This document shows positions 1-9,168 of a DNA stretch of 64,000 nt, one piece after another. The notes under the pieces are model-generated. The model worked only from the letters and a program-made list of their open reading frames with translations, had not been told where the DNA came from and did not search any database. Source of the stretch: CALBPI01 sp045110335 (lineage in GTDB: Bacteria; Pseudomonadota; Gammaproteobacteria; Steroidobacterales; Woeseiaceae); contig JBGCGB010000007.1 in NCBI GenBank assembly GCA_045110335.1, forward strand, positions 61,020 to 125,019, given 5' to 3'. A program made the translations under genes and the position numbers. Each line of letters begins with the position of its first letter. Within the stretch, counting starts at the first letter, position 1.

Positions 1-129
1 AATCCGAAGTTTGTGGATCGTGCACCCCCGGAAGTTGTCGCGACAGAGCGCGAGCGCCTTGCCGAGCATGGTCAACAGCTAGAGCAATTGCGCTCACAAC
101 TGGCCATTCTGGAGGCCAGTAACGGTTAA
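1..129 (+). CDS. valS: Valyl-tRNA synthetase, C-terminal end (partial)
   Basis: Only the last 42 codons are in the window; the frame is open from base 1 and stops with TAA at 127-129. The peptide begins NPKFVDRAPPEVVATERERL and continues as a charged, Gln- and Leu-rich helix. This matches the C-terminal coiled-coil arm of ValS, whose usual sequence has N-x-K-F-V-x-x-A-P-x-x-V-V-x-x-E-R. The arm helps position tRNA-Val on the synthetase. The catalytic and editing domains lie to the left of the window, so the identification rests on this tail alone. The next gene starts 107 bp downstream. Confidence 0.85.
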   Translation, partial: NPKFVDRAPPEVVATERERLAEHGQQLEQLRSQLAILEASNG

Positions 130-200
130 CCGTGGCGGATAAAGTGCGCTGATTCACAGTATCCGGCCGGAACAGATGCACTCAAGGGCGTTTTTAGCGA

Positions 201-226
201 TGATCAGGGCGTGGAAATCCTGATCA
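201..226. repeat. 8-bp inverted repeat between valS and moxR
   Basis: TGATCAGG at 201-208 is exactly complementary to CCTGATCA at 219-226, with a 10-nt loop. The right arm is itself part of a 10-bp palindrome, CCTGATCAGG (219-228), that runs into the ribosome binding site of the moxR gene (AGGA at 226-229). It could be a weak terminator for valS, an operator, or a hairpin that hides the moxR RBS. There is no T-run, so a classical terminator is unlikely. Confidence 0.45.
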
Positions 227-236
227 GGAAGATATT

Positions 237-1196
237 TTGAACACGAGCGTACCGATCAATGCCGCTGCGGAGCTGAGCGACAGCCGCGACGGCTTACAGC
301 ACGCGATTCAATCGCTAAACACGCTGATTCTAGGCAAGCCAGAGCAAATCAATCTGGCCGTCACTTGCTTGCTTGCCGGCGGTCATCTATTGATCGAGGA
401 CGTGCCCGGTGTCGGTAAGACCACCATGGCCCGTGCTTTAGCGCGAGTGCTGGGTCTGGATTTTGCCCGCGTGCAATTTACCAGTGACCTATTGCCAGCC
501 GATGTCACCGGGATATCTGTCTATCAAAATGACACTGGCAGTTTTCGGTTTCTGAAAGGCCCGGTCTTTACCCAGATGCTGTTGGCCGATGAAATCAATC
601 GCGCAACGCCGAAAGCGCAAAGCGCTTTGCTGGAAGCCATGCAAGAACGTCAGGTCACTGTTGATGGAACAGCCTACGAACTTCCCGAGCCCTTCTTCGT
701 TGTCGCGACTCAAAATCCTGCCGATCAAATTGGCACCTTTGATTTGCCAGAATCACAGCTCGATCGCTTTTTGATGAGAATCAATCTTGGTTACCCGGAT
801 CCGCAATCGGAACGACAGTTACTTTCCGGAAACAATCGTGCGATGTCACTCGACAGCGTGGCGCCGTCATTGTCGGTACCGCACATCCTGGCACTTCGAC
901 AAACCGTCGCCGACGTAAAGGTAAGCGATGCGTTGTTGAACTACCTGCAAGCGCTTGTGAATTTTACACGGACGTCTCCGCTCTTTGCCGTTGGCTTATC
1001 TCCCCGCGCTGGCATCGCATTGGCGAATGCAGCGCGTGCTTATGCGTTGATCGACGGACGGCAAGCCGTTTACCCCGAAGACTTGCAACGCATATTCCCG
1101 GCCATTGCGACGCATCGCCTGGTCGCCGCGGATCAGGCGCAAATCGCCGTAGACAGCATAGCAACACACATTCTAGATTCTGTCGCCATCCCTTGA
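237..1196 (+). CDS. MoxR-family AAA+ ATPase
   Basis: A 319-residue AAA_3/MoxR ATPase. Walker A is VPGVGKTT (residues 56-63), Walker B is LLADEI (115-120), and sensor 1 reads ATQNP; a helical lid domain follows. MoxR proteins are chaperone-like ATPases that usually act with von Willebrand or DUF58 proteins to mature or regulate envelope complexes. The start is a TTG, chosen because AGGA sits 7 nt upstream and no in-frame ATG precedes the conserved N-terminal helix. The next two genes (DUF58 and TgpA) follow at 10 bp and by a 4-bp overlap, so all three form one operon. The substrate of this type of MoxR module is not known. Confidence 0.92.
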   Translation: MNTSVPINAAAELSDSRDGLQHAIQSLNTLILGKPEQINLAVTCLLAGGHLLIEDVPGVGKTTMARALARVLGLDFARVQFTSDLLPADVTGISVYQNDTGSFRFLKGPVFTQMLLADEINRATPKAQSALLEAMQERQVTVDGTAYELPEPFFVVATQNPADQIGTFDLPESQLDRFLMRINLGYPDPQSERQLLSGNNRAMSLDSVAPSLSVPHILALRQTVADVKVSDALLNYLQALVNFTRTSPLFAVGLSPRAGIALANAARAYALIDGRQAVYPEDLQRIFPAIATHRLVAADQAQIAVDSIATHILDSVAIP

Positions 1197-1206
1197 TGCG
1201 CCGCTC

Positions 1207-2217
1207 ATGTCCGCCGAGCTGACAGCTAGCCCCAAGACCAATCTTCGACGACGACTCTTTGATCGCGCGTCGCAACGAGTCTCGCGGTGGATCCGGAAAC
1301 GGCAAGGTGATGAGTTGTTGCCGGTCACGCTGCGTGCCAAGCGGCTTTATATATTGCCGACAAGCCTCGGCGTTACGTTCGCGATCGTTTGCTTCTCCAT
1401 GTTGTTGGGCTCGATGAACTACAACAATTCGATGGGATTCGCTTTAACGTTTCTGTTGGCAGCGACGGGTCTTGTCGCCATGCATCGATGCCACCAAAAT
1501 CTATCCGGACTTCAAGTAGAGAGCTTGCAAGCGTTGCGCACATTCGCCGGACAAACACTCACTGTTGAGGTCATGCTCACCAACCCCGGCTCAGGCTCTC
1601 GCTATGAGATCGTCACCTCAATGGACAAGTCTGACAGCGAACCCGGCGATATCGGTCCCGGCCAAAGTTGCTTGCTTAGCATTCCGATGAAAACGCAACA
1701 TCGCGGTTGGCACTCATTGCCCCGTTTGGGCTTACATACCCGCTTTCCACTAACGCTGCTGCACTGCTGGGTCTGGTTGTACATTGAAAAACAAGCGCTG
1801 GTATGGCCGCGACCCGCGGAGAACGCGCCGGTACGGCCAGTGACACAAGACGATCGCGCTGGCTCGACCGGTGGACGTGGCGATGACGACTTTGCCGGCC
1901 TACGGGACTATCAACGCGGCGACTCCTCCCGGCGCATCGCCTGGAAAACTTTTGCACGTAGTGGCGAACTCAAGTCCCGGCAGTTTGAAGGCGGCAGCGT
2001 GTCAACAAGCTGGATCGATTTTGCAGCCGCCGGAACACAGGACGCGGAACAAGCCCTCAGTGTGCTCTGTCGATGGGTGCTAGATGCCGATCAGGCCGGA
2101 GATCAATATGGCTTGCGGCTGCCCGGTATCACCATTGAGCCAGGTAGTGGACGCAATCACCGCGACGCTTGCCTGGACGCGTTAGCCTGCTTTGACAAGA
2201 GCGGTATCGCGGTGTGA
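1207..2217 (+). CDS. DUF58 domain membrane protein
   Basis: A 336-residue protein with two hydrophobic helices near the N terminus (about residues 48-100) and a cytosolic C-terminal half. The DUF58 signature is visible at about residues 224-262: a D-D-x-x-G-L-R-x-Y-Q-x-G-D pattern, then RRIAWKTFARSG and a conserved R-Q-F-E. DUF58 proteins are regularly encoded between a MoxR ATPase and a transglutaminase-like TgpA protein, as here. The gene starts 10 bp after moxR and its stop overlaps the GTG of the next gene (GTGA). The biochemical role is not established; a scaffold or target of the ATPase is an inference from operon structure. Confidence 0.9.
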   Translation: MSAELTASPKTNLRRRLFDRASQRVSRWIRKRQGDELLPVTLRAKRLYILPTSLGVTFAIVCFSMLLGSMNYNNSMGFALTFLLAATGLVAMHRCHQNLSGLQVESLQALRTFAGQTLTVEVMLTNPGSGSRYEIVTSMDKSDSEPGDIGPGQSCLLSIPMKTQHRGWHSLPRLGLHTRFPLTLLHCWVWLYIEKQALVWPRPAENAPVRPVTQDDRAGSTGGRGDDDFAGLRDYQRGDSSRRIAWKTFARSGELKSRQFEGGSVSTSWIDFAAAGTQDAEQALSVLCRWVLDADQAGDQYGLRLPGITIEPGSGRNHRDACLDALACFDKSGIAV

Positions 2218-4187
2218 ACACGGCACGCCACCTAATGCATAGTTTACCGTGGACGATGGCCGCATTGTTGGTCTGCTACTCGCCACAGATCACGACCAAA
2301 CCGATCTGGATTTCCGGGCTGATCTTCGCGTGCGCATTAATTCGCTGGCTCGCCATCTCCGCGCAGCGGCCACCGCTAGCCGTCTGGATACGAACACCAC
2401 TGGGTATCGCTGCTTTTCTGGCGGTGCTTTACAGCTTCGGTGGCATCAATGGGGTCGAACCCGGCAGCGCTTTGCTATCCGTCATGGCGGCGATGAAGTT
2501 GTTGGAAACGAAAAACCAACGTGATCAGTTTGTACTCTTGTTTATTTGCCTATTTCTAATGCTGGCGACTTTCCTGCAAGAACAAACGCTTTGGTCGGTG
2601 CCTTATCTGCTCGTCGCATTCTTTGTGACGCTCTCCGCGTGGATGGCCGTATCCCGTCGCGGAGAACCACCGGCACGGCATTGGTACACGCGTCAGGCCG
2701 GACTTGCCTTCTCGCTTTCATTGCCTTTGTTAGCCGTTATGTGGGTCCTATTCCCAAGGGTGCCGGGACCATTTTGGGCAATACCTACGCAATCAGGTGC
2801 TGCAAACACGGGCCTATCGAGCTCAATGAGTCCTGGTGACATTTCCGCGCTCAGTCAATCCAGCGCCGTCGCATTTCGCGTTAAGTTTGAGCAAGCTTCG
2901 CCCGGTCAGGAAAAGCTGTACTGGCGTGCCATCGTGATGCAGAAATTTGATGGGCGGACCTGGTCAGCTGATGAACCTACCTATACCTCAAATGCCAACG
3001 CGCGTATTGAATCGATCGGTGACGCTCAGGTCATCGACTATTCCATTACGCTGGAGCCCACACGGCAACGATGGTTGTTTGGGTTAGATCTCCCGACCTC
3101 ATGGCGTGGCGAAGGCATTTACATGAGTCGCTTCATGACGCTCGAGCGCACGCGACCCATCGACGAACGGCTGAGCTATAACGTCTCGTCCAATATTAAC
3201 GCCACCGCCGCCCTCGATTTATCGGACCGCGCCAAACGCTGGTACACAAACTTGCCGGAAAACGGCAATCCTGATGCGCGGGTGTTCGCTACCGAACTGC
3301 GTAATGCGTCCACCAGCGACGAAGCACTGGTGGAACGATTGCTACAGTTCTATCGATCACAACCGTTTTTCTACACGCTCTCACCGCCGGCGTTAGGGCG
3401 TGATTCTGTCGACGAATTCCTGTTCGGAACCCGTCGCGGCTTCTGTGAGCACTATGCGTCTTCGTTTACGTTCTTGATGCGTGCTGCCGGTATTCCGGCG
3501 CGCGTTGTCGCCGGCTATCAAGGTGGTGAACAAAATCCACTCGGTAATTACTGGATCGTACGCCAATCAGACGCCCACGCGTGGGCCGAAGTCTGGTTAG
3601 CAGGTCGCGGCTGGGTTCGCGTAGATCCGACCGCAGCAGTCGCGCCGCAGCGCATCGAACAAAATCTTGAAAGCGCGCTCAGGGAACTCGGCGAATTTTC
3701 GCCCGGCGCGTTTGAACTGCCGGTGCTTGAGCGGCTGCAATTAATCTGGGATGTCGTCAATGCGCGCTGGAACGAATGGGTCCTCGGCTTTGGTCCGGAA
3801 ACGCAGATTAATTTCTTTGAGTGGCTGGGTCTGGATGATCCGGATTGGCGCGACCTGGTGATCATTCTGGCCATCTTGCTTATCGCGATTATGGCGATGG
3901 TATCGGCGTGGCTTGCCTGGCAACATCGACCACCAGCATTGGACGCTGCACAGAAGCAGTATCAACGTCTTCAAAAGCGACTAAAAATGCGGCCGCAACA
4001 AGGGGAGACAGCGACCCAATTTGCGGAACGCGTCGTGGCCGCCTACCCCGATCAAAAGATCCCGGTAGAAACCGTCATTTGGAATTATCTGCGAGCGCGC
4101 TATGCCGATGATGGCAAAGCGGGACGCAAACTCACGAAATTGGTAACGGCTGTTAAACCGCAGCGTCGTCCGGCACGGTTACTCTAG
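2214..4187 (+). CDS. tgpA: TgpA-type transglutaminase-like membrane protein
   Basis: A 657-residue protein with about six N-terminal transmembrane helices (DUF3488 region, residues 10-190), a large periplasmic domain, one C-terminal helix (about 545-567) and a cytosolic tail. The transglutaminase core is complete: Cys411 in RGFCEHYA, His455 in DAHAWAEVW and Asp471 in VDPTA. The family includes P. aeruginosa TgpA, reported as an essential inner-membrane protein with a periplasmic transglutaminase domain. It starts with GTG, overlapping the DUF58 stop by 4 bp. Its last 35 bp overlap the 3' end of the convergent MFS gene. Confidence 0.9.
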   Translation: MNTARHLMHSLPWTMAALLVCYSPQITTKPIWISGLIFACALIRWLAISAQRPPLAVWIRTPLGIAAFLAVLYSFGGINGVEPGSALLSVMAAMKLLETKNQRDQFVLLFICLFLMLATFLQEQTLWSVPYLLVAFFVTLSAWMAVSRRGEPPARHWYTRQAGLAFSLSLPLLAVMWVLFPRVPGPFWAIPTQSGAANTGLSSSMSPGDISALSQSSAVAFRVKFEQASPGQEKLYWRAIVMQKFDGRTWSADEPTYTSNANARIESIGDAQVIDYSITLEPTRQRWLFGLDLPTSWRGEGIYMSRFMTLERTRPIDERLSYNVSSNINATAALDLSDRAKRWYTNLPENGNPDARVFATELRNASTSDEALVERLLQFYRSQPFFYTLSPPALGRDSVDEFLFGTRRGFCEHYASSFTFLMRAAGIPARVVAGYQGGEQNPLGNYWIVRQSDAHAWAEVWLAGRGWVRVDPTAAVAPQRIEQNLESALRELGEFSPGAFELPVLERLQLIWDVVNARWNEWVLGFGPETQINFFEWLGLDDPDWRDLVIILAILLIAIMAMVSAWLAWQHRPPALDAAQKQYQRLQKRLKMRPQQGETATQFAERVVAAYPDQKIPVETVIWNYLRARYADDGKAGRKLTKLVTAVKPQRRPARLL

Positions 4188-5415
4188 AAAGCAAGATCAA
4201 ACCGCCAACAAATAGCGGGATGAGCACAATCACGGACACTTTCGGATTGTCTGTGAACAAAGCCATGACACCGATCAGTGTTGGACCTAGAATGGCCGCA
4301 AATTTCCCCAACATGCTGTAGAAACCGAAAAACTCGGAAGCCTTGTCTGGTGGTGTCAACCGCGCGTATAACGCACGGCTCATGCTTTGCACACCGCCTT
4401 GCACCAGACCAACACCAATCGCCATGGCGTAATACTGCCAAACCTCTTCCAGAAAAATACCCCAAAGTGCGATCAACAAATAAACGCCGACGCCCAGATA
4501 AATGGCCCGCTTCGAACCGATCCGGCTACCCAGCCAACCAAACGCTAGCGTTGCAGGGACACCGACAATATTGGTAATTAGCAGCGCCTGAACCAAGTCC
4601 TTGGCACTAAAGTTTAGTCGCGCGCCAAAGTCTGTCGCCATCAAGATAAGCGTATGCACACCATCAATGTAGAGCCAATAGGCCAACAAGAAGGTCGCTA
4701 AATTTCTATATTGGCGGATATTTCGAAAGGTTTCTCGCAAGGTTCGATAGCCCGTTTTGACGGCTTCAAGCAATGGCGGGCTTGCTTGCTTTTCTTCTTT
4801 CACCAACACGAAAAGCGGAATCGCAAATAGGGTCCACCACACAGCAACCAATGCAAAAGCCACACGAACAGCATCGCTGGTTTCCGCCAATCCGACAGCG
4901 GTTGGGTTATTGACCATCCAGGTATTGAAGCCCAGCAGCAATGCGCTGCCTAAATAGCCAATACCAAAGCCCAAAGCCGACACACGTTCGAAGTTGTCTT
5001 TCGTCGTGACGTTGATCAGCAGCGAATCATAGAAGGTATTCGCTGAATAGAACCCAAACAAAGCGATGACATAAAGCCCGAGCGCGATCGGCCAGTCACC
5101 TTGTCCGACAAAATACAAACCCAGCGTCGACGCAATCGCGAGTAGCGTAAACAAAAACAGGAAGCGCTTTCTGGCACCACCCGCATCAGCGACGGCACCC
5201 AGCACCGGTGCAATGATCGCGACAAGCGCGCTACCGAGTGCGGTCGCCAGCGCCAATCGCGAGGTTACTGCCGAAGGGTCGCTGCCTACGCTCCAGTAGC
5301 TGCGCAAGAAGACTGGATAGAACGTGGCAATGACGGTCAAGGCAAACGCAGAATTGGCCCAGTCATAAAGTACCCAGCCCAGAACAGGTTTGTCACGCAA
5401 CAATTGAATAGACAT
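4153..5415 (-). CDS. MFS transporter, UMF1/Atg22-like
   Basis: A 420-residue polytopic protein with about 12 hydrophobic segments. The N-terminal sequence LGWVLYDWANSAFALTVI is the hallmark of the UMF1 (Atg22-like) branch of the major facilitator superfamily, which in fungi exports amino acids from the vacuole. The bacterial substrates are unknown. The ATG at 5415 is preferred over the in-frame GTG one codon earlier because it leaves room for the AGGA upstream. The gene is the last of the minus-strand series psd-like, pssA, udg, rimI, prfC. Its 3' end overlaps tgpA. Confidence 0.88.
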   Translation of the reverse strand: MSIQLLRDKPVLGWVLYDWANSAFALTVIATFYPVFLRSYWSVGSDPSAVTSRLALATALGSALVAIIAPVLGAVADAGGARKRFLFLFTLLAIASTLGLYFVGQGDWPIALGLYVIALFGFYSANTFYDSLLINVTTKDNFERVSALGFGIGYLGSALLLGFNTWMVNNPTAVGLAETSDAVRVAFALVAVWWTLFAIPLFVLVKEEKQASPPLLEAVKTGYRTLRETFRNIRQYRNLATFLLAYWLYIDGVHTLILMATDFGARLNFSAKDLVQALLITNIVGVPATLAFGWLGSRIGSKRAIYLGVGVYLLIALWGIFLEEVWQYYAMAIGVGLVQGGVQSMSRALYARLTPPDKASEFFGFYSMLGKFAAILGPTLIGVMALFTDNPKVSVIVLIPLFVGGLILLSRVTVPDDAAV

Positions 5416-5451
5416 CACATCCTGCTTCGCCGGGTGGGCAATGTATTGGTG

Positions 5452-7035
5452 TTAGAGTTCGCGGGTCGCACGAAAAGCAACGTCTGGCCAACGCTCTTCG
5501 GTCAGTTGAAGATTGACGCGAGTTGGCGCGATATAGACGAGTGCCTCTGCATGATCCCGACCCAAATTGTCGTAGGCTTTGCGCTCGAATTGTTCCAGCA
5601 TTTTTTCATCGTCGCATTCGACCCAACGTGCCGTATGTACGTTGACATTTTCGAACTGACATTCAACACCATACTCTTCGCGTAAACGATGAGCGACAAC
5701 ATCGAACTGCAAGATTCCGACAGCACCGAGAATCAGATCGTTGTTACGCAAAGGTTTGAACAGCTGTGTGGCACCCTCTTCACACAATTGTGCCAGCCCT
5801 TTCTTCAGCGCCTTGAGACGTAGCGGATCACGCAGCACGGCACGCCGGAAAATTTCCGGCGCAAAACTCGGTATGCCGGTGAAATTGATCGCATCACGTT
5901 CTGAGAAACTATCACCAATATTGATCGTGCCATGGTTATGCACGCCGATGATATCGCCAGCGACGGCAATATCGGCATGCTGACGATCCGCGGCCATGAA
6001 GGTGATTGCCTCAGGAATTTTTAGCTCCTTGTCGAGACGCATGCTCTTCAGTTTCATGCCCCGCTTGAACTGACCCGAGCACACGCGCATGAAAGCAATA
6101 CGATCACGATGCGCAGGATCCATGTTTGCCTGAATCTTGAATACAAACCCTGTCATGTCTTTTTCGGTAGGTTGTACGACACGTTCCTCCGCCTCTCGGG
6201 GCTGCGGCAAAGGCGCATGTTCAACAAACCCGTCCAGCAACTCGCGAACGCCAAAATTACTGATCGCGGAGCCGAAGAATACCGGTGTTTGTTTCGCTGC
6301 TAGATACGCGTCGCGTTCAAACGGCGCATACACACCCTGAATAAGCTCGACCTCATCGGCCACGTCCTGCCATTGATCGCCGATTAACGCGCGCGCCTCA
6401 TCTGAATGCAGGCCGTCGATCACTTGTGTCTGACCTGCACGGTGTTTCGTTTCATCGGCGTGATAGACAAAGATCTGATCATTAAGAATATGGTAGACGC
6501 CCTTCAATGCGCGCCCCATACCGATTGGCCATGTAATCGGTGCACAAGCGATGTCCAATACGGACTCGATTTCATCGAGCAGCTCAATCGGCTCGCGACC
6601 TTCGCGATCGAGCTTATTGATAAAGGTCACGATGGGCGTGTCGCGTAATCGACAAACTTCCATCAGCTTGATCGTCCGCTTTTCGACGCCTTTCGCGCAA
6701 TCGATGACCATCATGGCCGAATCGACCGCGGTCAACGTACGGTAGGTATCCTCAGAGAAGTCCTCGTGCCCGGGCGTATCCAACAGATTGACCACGTGAT
6801 CCCGATAAGGAAACTGCATCACCGATGAGGTCACTGAGATACCGCGTTCCTGCTCAAGCTTCATCCAGTCAGACGTAGCGTGGCGACTGGCCTTCCGGCC
6901 TTTGACAGTGCCCGCCAACTGGATAGCACCGCCGAACAACAGCAGCTTTTCCGTAAGCGTGGTCTTGCCAGCATCGGGGTGGGAAATGATCGCGAAAGTT
7001 CGCCGTCGACGAACTTCTTGCTCTAGGTTACTCAT
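5452..7035 (-). CDS. prfC: Peptide chain release factor 3
   Basis: A 527-residue translational GTPase, the normal length for RF3. The P-loop is SHPDAGKTT (residues 18-26), G3 is DTPGHEDF and G4 is NKLDR; the elongation-factor-like domains II and III and the RF3 C-terminal domain follow. RF3 recycles RF1 and RF2 from the ribosome after peptide release. The gene lies 22 bp downstream of rimI and 36 bp upstream of the MFS transporter gene, all on the minus strand. No strong Shine-Dalgarno sequence is visible before the ATG. Confidence 0.96.
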   Translation of the reverse strand: MSNLEQEVRRRRTFAIISHPDAGKTTLTEKLLLFGGAIQLAGTVKGRKASRHATSDWMKLEQERGISVTSSVMQFPYRDHVVNLLDTPGHEDFSEDTYRTLTAVDSAMMVIDCAKGVEKRTIKLMEVCRLRDTPIVTFINKLDREGREPIELLDEIESVLDIACAPITWPIGMGRALKGVYHILNDQIFVYHADETKHRAGQTQVIDGLHSDEARALIGDQWQDVADEVELIQGVYAPFERDAYLAAKQTPVFFGSAISNFGVRELLDGFVEHAPLPQPREAEERVVQPTEKDMTGFVFKIQANMDPAHRDRIAFMRVCSGQFKRGMKLKSMRLDKELKIPEAITFMAADRQHADIAVAGDIIGVHNHGTINIGDSFSERDAINFTGIPSFAPEIFRRAVLRDPLRLKALKKGLAQLCEEGATQLFKPLRNNDLILGAVGILQFDVVAHRLREEYGVECQFENVNVHTARWVECDDEKMLEQFERKAYDNLGRDHAEALVYIAPTRVNLQLTEERWPDVAFRATREL

Positions 7036-7057
7036 AGAAAATCAAACAGCGTGATGG

Positions 7058-7525
7058 CTACAGCGCCAGAGACAGTACCAGCGCGTCTTCCCGCGCGCCA
7101 TCGCGCGCTTTGTAGTAGTCGCGTCGTCGGCCGATACTCGAAAAACCAATGCTCTTGTAAAGGTTAATCGCGGCCAGATTGGATGGGCGCACTTCCAGGA
7201 AAATGGTCTCGACACGTTGCCGGCGCGCCTCCTGAATCAAACGCATCAACAGACACAACGCATACCCCCGGCGTCGAAAGGCGGGTGCAATACAGATATT
7301 CAAGATATGCGCTTCACCGGCGGCCACTGAAAGGATCGCGTAACCGCGCAATTCGTTGTCCTGCTCAAGCGCCAAACAGGTATAGCCGGCTAGCACGCAG
7401 TCGCGAAAAATTCCTTCGCCCCAAGGAAAACCATAACTGTGCTGCTCAATCCGGCTAACGGCGGCAATATCTTCGTGATTCATCGTACGTACGATGGGCA
7501 ATAATTGATCGCTGGCCGCGCTCAT
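7058..7525 (-). CDS. rimI: Ribosomal protein S18-alanine N-acetyltransferase
   Basis: A 155-residue GNAT enzyme. The acetyl-CoA binding loop (RRRGYALCLLMRL) and the C-terminal IFLEVRPSNLAAINLYKSIG segment are typical of RimI, which acetylates the N terminus of ribosomal protein S18. The frame is open for 43 more codons upstream, but those lie inside the uracil-DNA glycosylase gene. The ATG at 7525 overlaps the glycosylase stop (ATGA), which fits translational coupling and gives the family's usual length. Placement next to the glycosylase is common in gammaproteobacteria. Confidence 0.92.
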   Translation of the reverse strand: MSAASDQLLPIVRTMNHEDIAAVSRIEQHSYGFPWGEGIFRDCVLAGYTCLALEQDNELRGYAILSVAAGEAHILNICIAPAFRRRGYALCLLMRLIQEARRQRVETIFLEVRPSNLAAINLYKSIGFSSIGRRRDYYKARDGAREDALVLSLAL

Positions 7526-8289
7526 GCCGCTGTCTCCAGCAACCGTTTGGTCTGTTTCAAATCCGACCAAACCGCCGCTTTTGATGTCGGTTCGCGAACC
7601 AAATAGCCGGGATGGTAGGTCACAACAACCGGCGTTTCTGTACCCGGCAAGCAATGCGATTTTGTGCGCAGCTTACCGATGGGCGCTTCGACCTTCAGTA
7701 GCCGCTGAGCTGCCAATGCACCGACAGCCAAAATCACTTGCGGTTTGATTTCGGCCAATTGGCGCTCTAGATATTGCTGGCAATTACTTAGCTCGTCCGA
7801 ACGCGGCGTTCGGTTTTGTGGCGGTCGGCACTTCAACTGATTGGTGACGAATACCTGATCCGGCTTAAGGCCCATGGATCGAATCATCCCCGCTAAAACT
7901 TTACCGGCAGCCCCGTCAAAAGGCTGTCCGGATTGATCTTCTTCCCGACCCGGCGAATCACCAACAATGGCAAGCGTTGCATAACGACTGCCGGCACCGA
8001 AAACAGCCTGCGTACGGGTCTCATGCAAACGGCATTGCGTGCAACGCATCACTTCGTTCTGCAAGAGTGCCCAACGACGTGCGCCGTCCGCTGCGGCTGG
8101 CGTCGCATTAGGATCCACCGCTATCTTGTCCACCGTTGCAGCCGGCTTGGGCATCACAGGCAACTCCGCAGAAATTGGCGGCACCGCCTCGACAAGTTCA
8201 GCGACTGACTCTGCGCCACTCGATGTTCGTGACTGCCAAACGTCGATACCCATGGCTTGCAGGTAAGCCTGCCGGCGCGCCTCAGTCAT
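7522..8289 (-). CDS. Family 4 uracil-DNA glycosylase (4Fe-4S)
   Basis: A 255-residue DNA repair enzyme that removes uracil from DNA. The four cluster cysteines are visible as C-x2-C (residues 83 and 86) and C-x15-C (154 and 170). The active-site loop reads GDSPGREEDQSGQPFDG and the C-terminal motif is TYHPGYLVREP. Residues 20-75 form a poorly conserved Ala/Pro-rich linker. The start at 8289 gives MTEARRQAYLQAMGIDVW, the usual N terminus in proteobacteria, and overlaps pssA by 8 bp. Upstream ATGs at 8331, 8322, 8319 and 8313 are in frame and cannot be ruled out. Confidence 0.88.
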   Translation of the reverse strand: MTEARRQAYLQAMGIDVWQSRTSSGAESVAELVEAVPPISAELPVMPKPAATVDKIAVDPNATPAAADGARRWALLQNEVMRCTQCRLHETRTQAVFGAGSRYATLAIVGDSPGREEDQSGQPFDGAAGKVLAGMIRSMGLKPDQVFVTNQLKCRPPQNRTPRSDELSNCQQYLERQLAEIKPQVILAVGALAAQRLLKVEAPIGKLRTKSHCLPGTETPVVVTYHPGYLVREPTSKAAVWSDLKQTKRLLETAA

Positions 8290-9085
8290 GGCGTTCTGCA
8301 GGCTGTTCGGCATCTTCATCATCGTCGTCATCCAACACTGCCAACCGATGGGGCGTGCGACCAGACAACCACAGCAGCGGTCCCGAGCTGGCGTAAGTCA
8401 GGAACAACAAGAACAACACCAGTGGTGGATTAATGGAAATCAACGCAATGATAAGTGGCACAAGCAAAAGATACGCAAACGACACTTTGCTGCCCAGATT
8501 GATGCTTTTAAAACTGTAATACCGAAAATTGCTAACCATCAGTGCACCGGCCACTGCGGTCACCGCAAAGGCCAAAACAAGGCCGCTGAAGCCGCCGATG
8601 GCGTACTCGGCGCTCAGCCAGACAAAAGCCGCCACCAATGCAGCTGCAGAGGGGCTCGGTAAACCCTGAAACCAGTTCTTGCCAACGCCGGAAGGTGCGG
8701 AGTTGAATCGTGCAAGCCGCAACGCCGCCGTCACGGCAAACAGGAAAGCTACCAACCAACCAATACGACCCCACGCCACGGAATACTCGAGTAATCGCGC
8801 CACACCCCACTGATAGACAACCACCGCGGGCGCGAGTCCAAAACTCACCATATCCGATAGACTGTCATACTCTTTACCGAAATCTGACTGGGTCGCGGTC
8901 ATACGCGCCACGCGGCCATCCAACCCGTCCATCACCATCGCGACGAACACGGCGATACCCGCACTCGAAAAATTGCCATCAATGGCCGCGACGATGGCAT
9001 AGAAACCCGCAAACAACGCAAGCGTTGTCAGCAGATTCGGCAGCAGATAGATGCCGCGGCTGCGCGGTTTTGGGTCAATGGACAC
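8282..9085 (-). CDS. pssA: CDP-diacylglycerol-serine O-phosphatidyltransferase
   Basis: A 267-residue integral membrane enzyme with about eight hydrophobic segments. The CDP-alcohol phosphotransferase signature is complete: DGLDGRVAR, eight residues, then G-x3-D-x3-D in FGKEYDSLSD. It makes phosphatidylserine from CDP-diacylglycerol and serine, the first step to phosphatidylethanolamine. A short acidic tail (DDDDDEDAEQ) ends the protein. The start codon is GTG. It follows the psd-like gene by 83 bp and overlaps the glycosylase gene, so lipid synthesis and DNA repair genes share a transcript here. Confidence 0.92.
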   Translation of the reverse strand: MSIDPKPRSRGIYLLPNLLTTLALFAGFYAIVAAIDGNFSSAGIAVFVAMVMDGLDGRVARMTATQSDFGKEYDSLSDMVSFGLAPAVVVYQWGVARLLEYSVAWGRIGWLVAFLFAVTAALRLARFNSAPSGVGKNWFQGLPSPSAAALVAAFVWLSAEYAIGGFSGLVLAFAVTAVAGALMVSNFRYYSFKSINLGSKVSFAYLLLVPLIIALISINPPLVLFLLFLTYASSGPLLWLSGRTPHRLAVLDDDDDEDAEQPAERHD

Positions 9086-9168
9086 GTTAGGGTCGCCAAT
9101 TCATCAGTAGAGATATCAGACACATAGTGTGCCATGAAGGGCTTGGGCCAAGCTAGCGAAGTCGTGCG

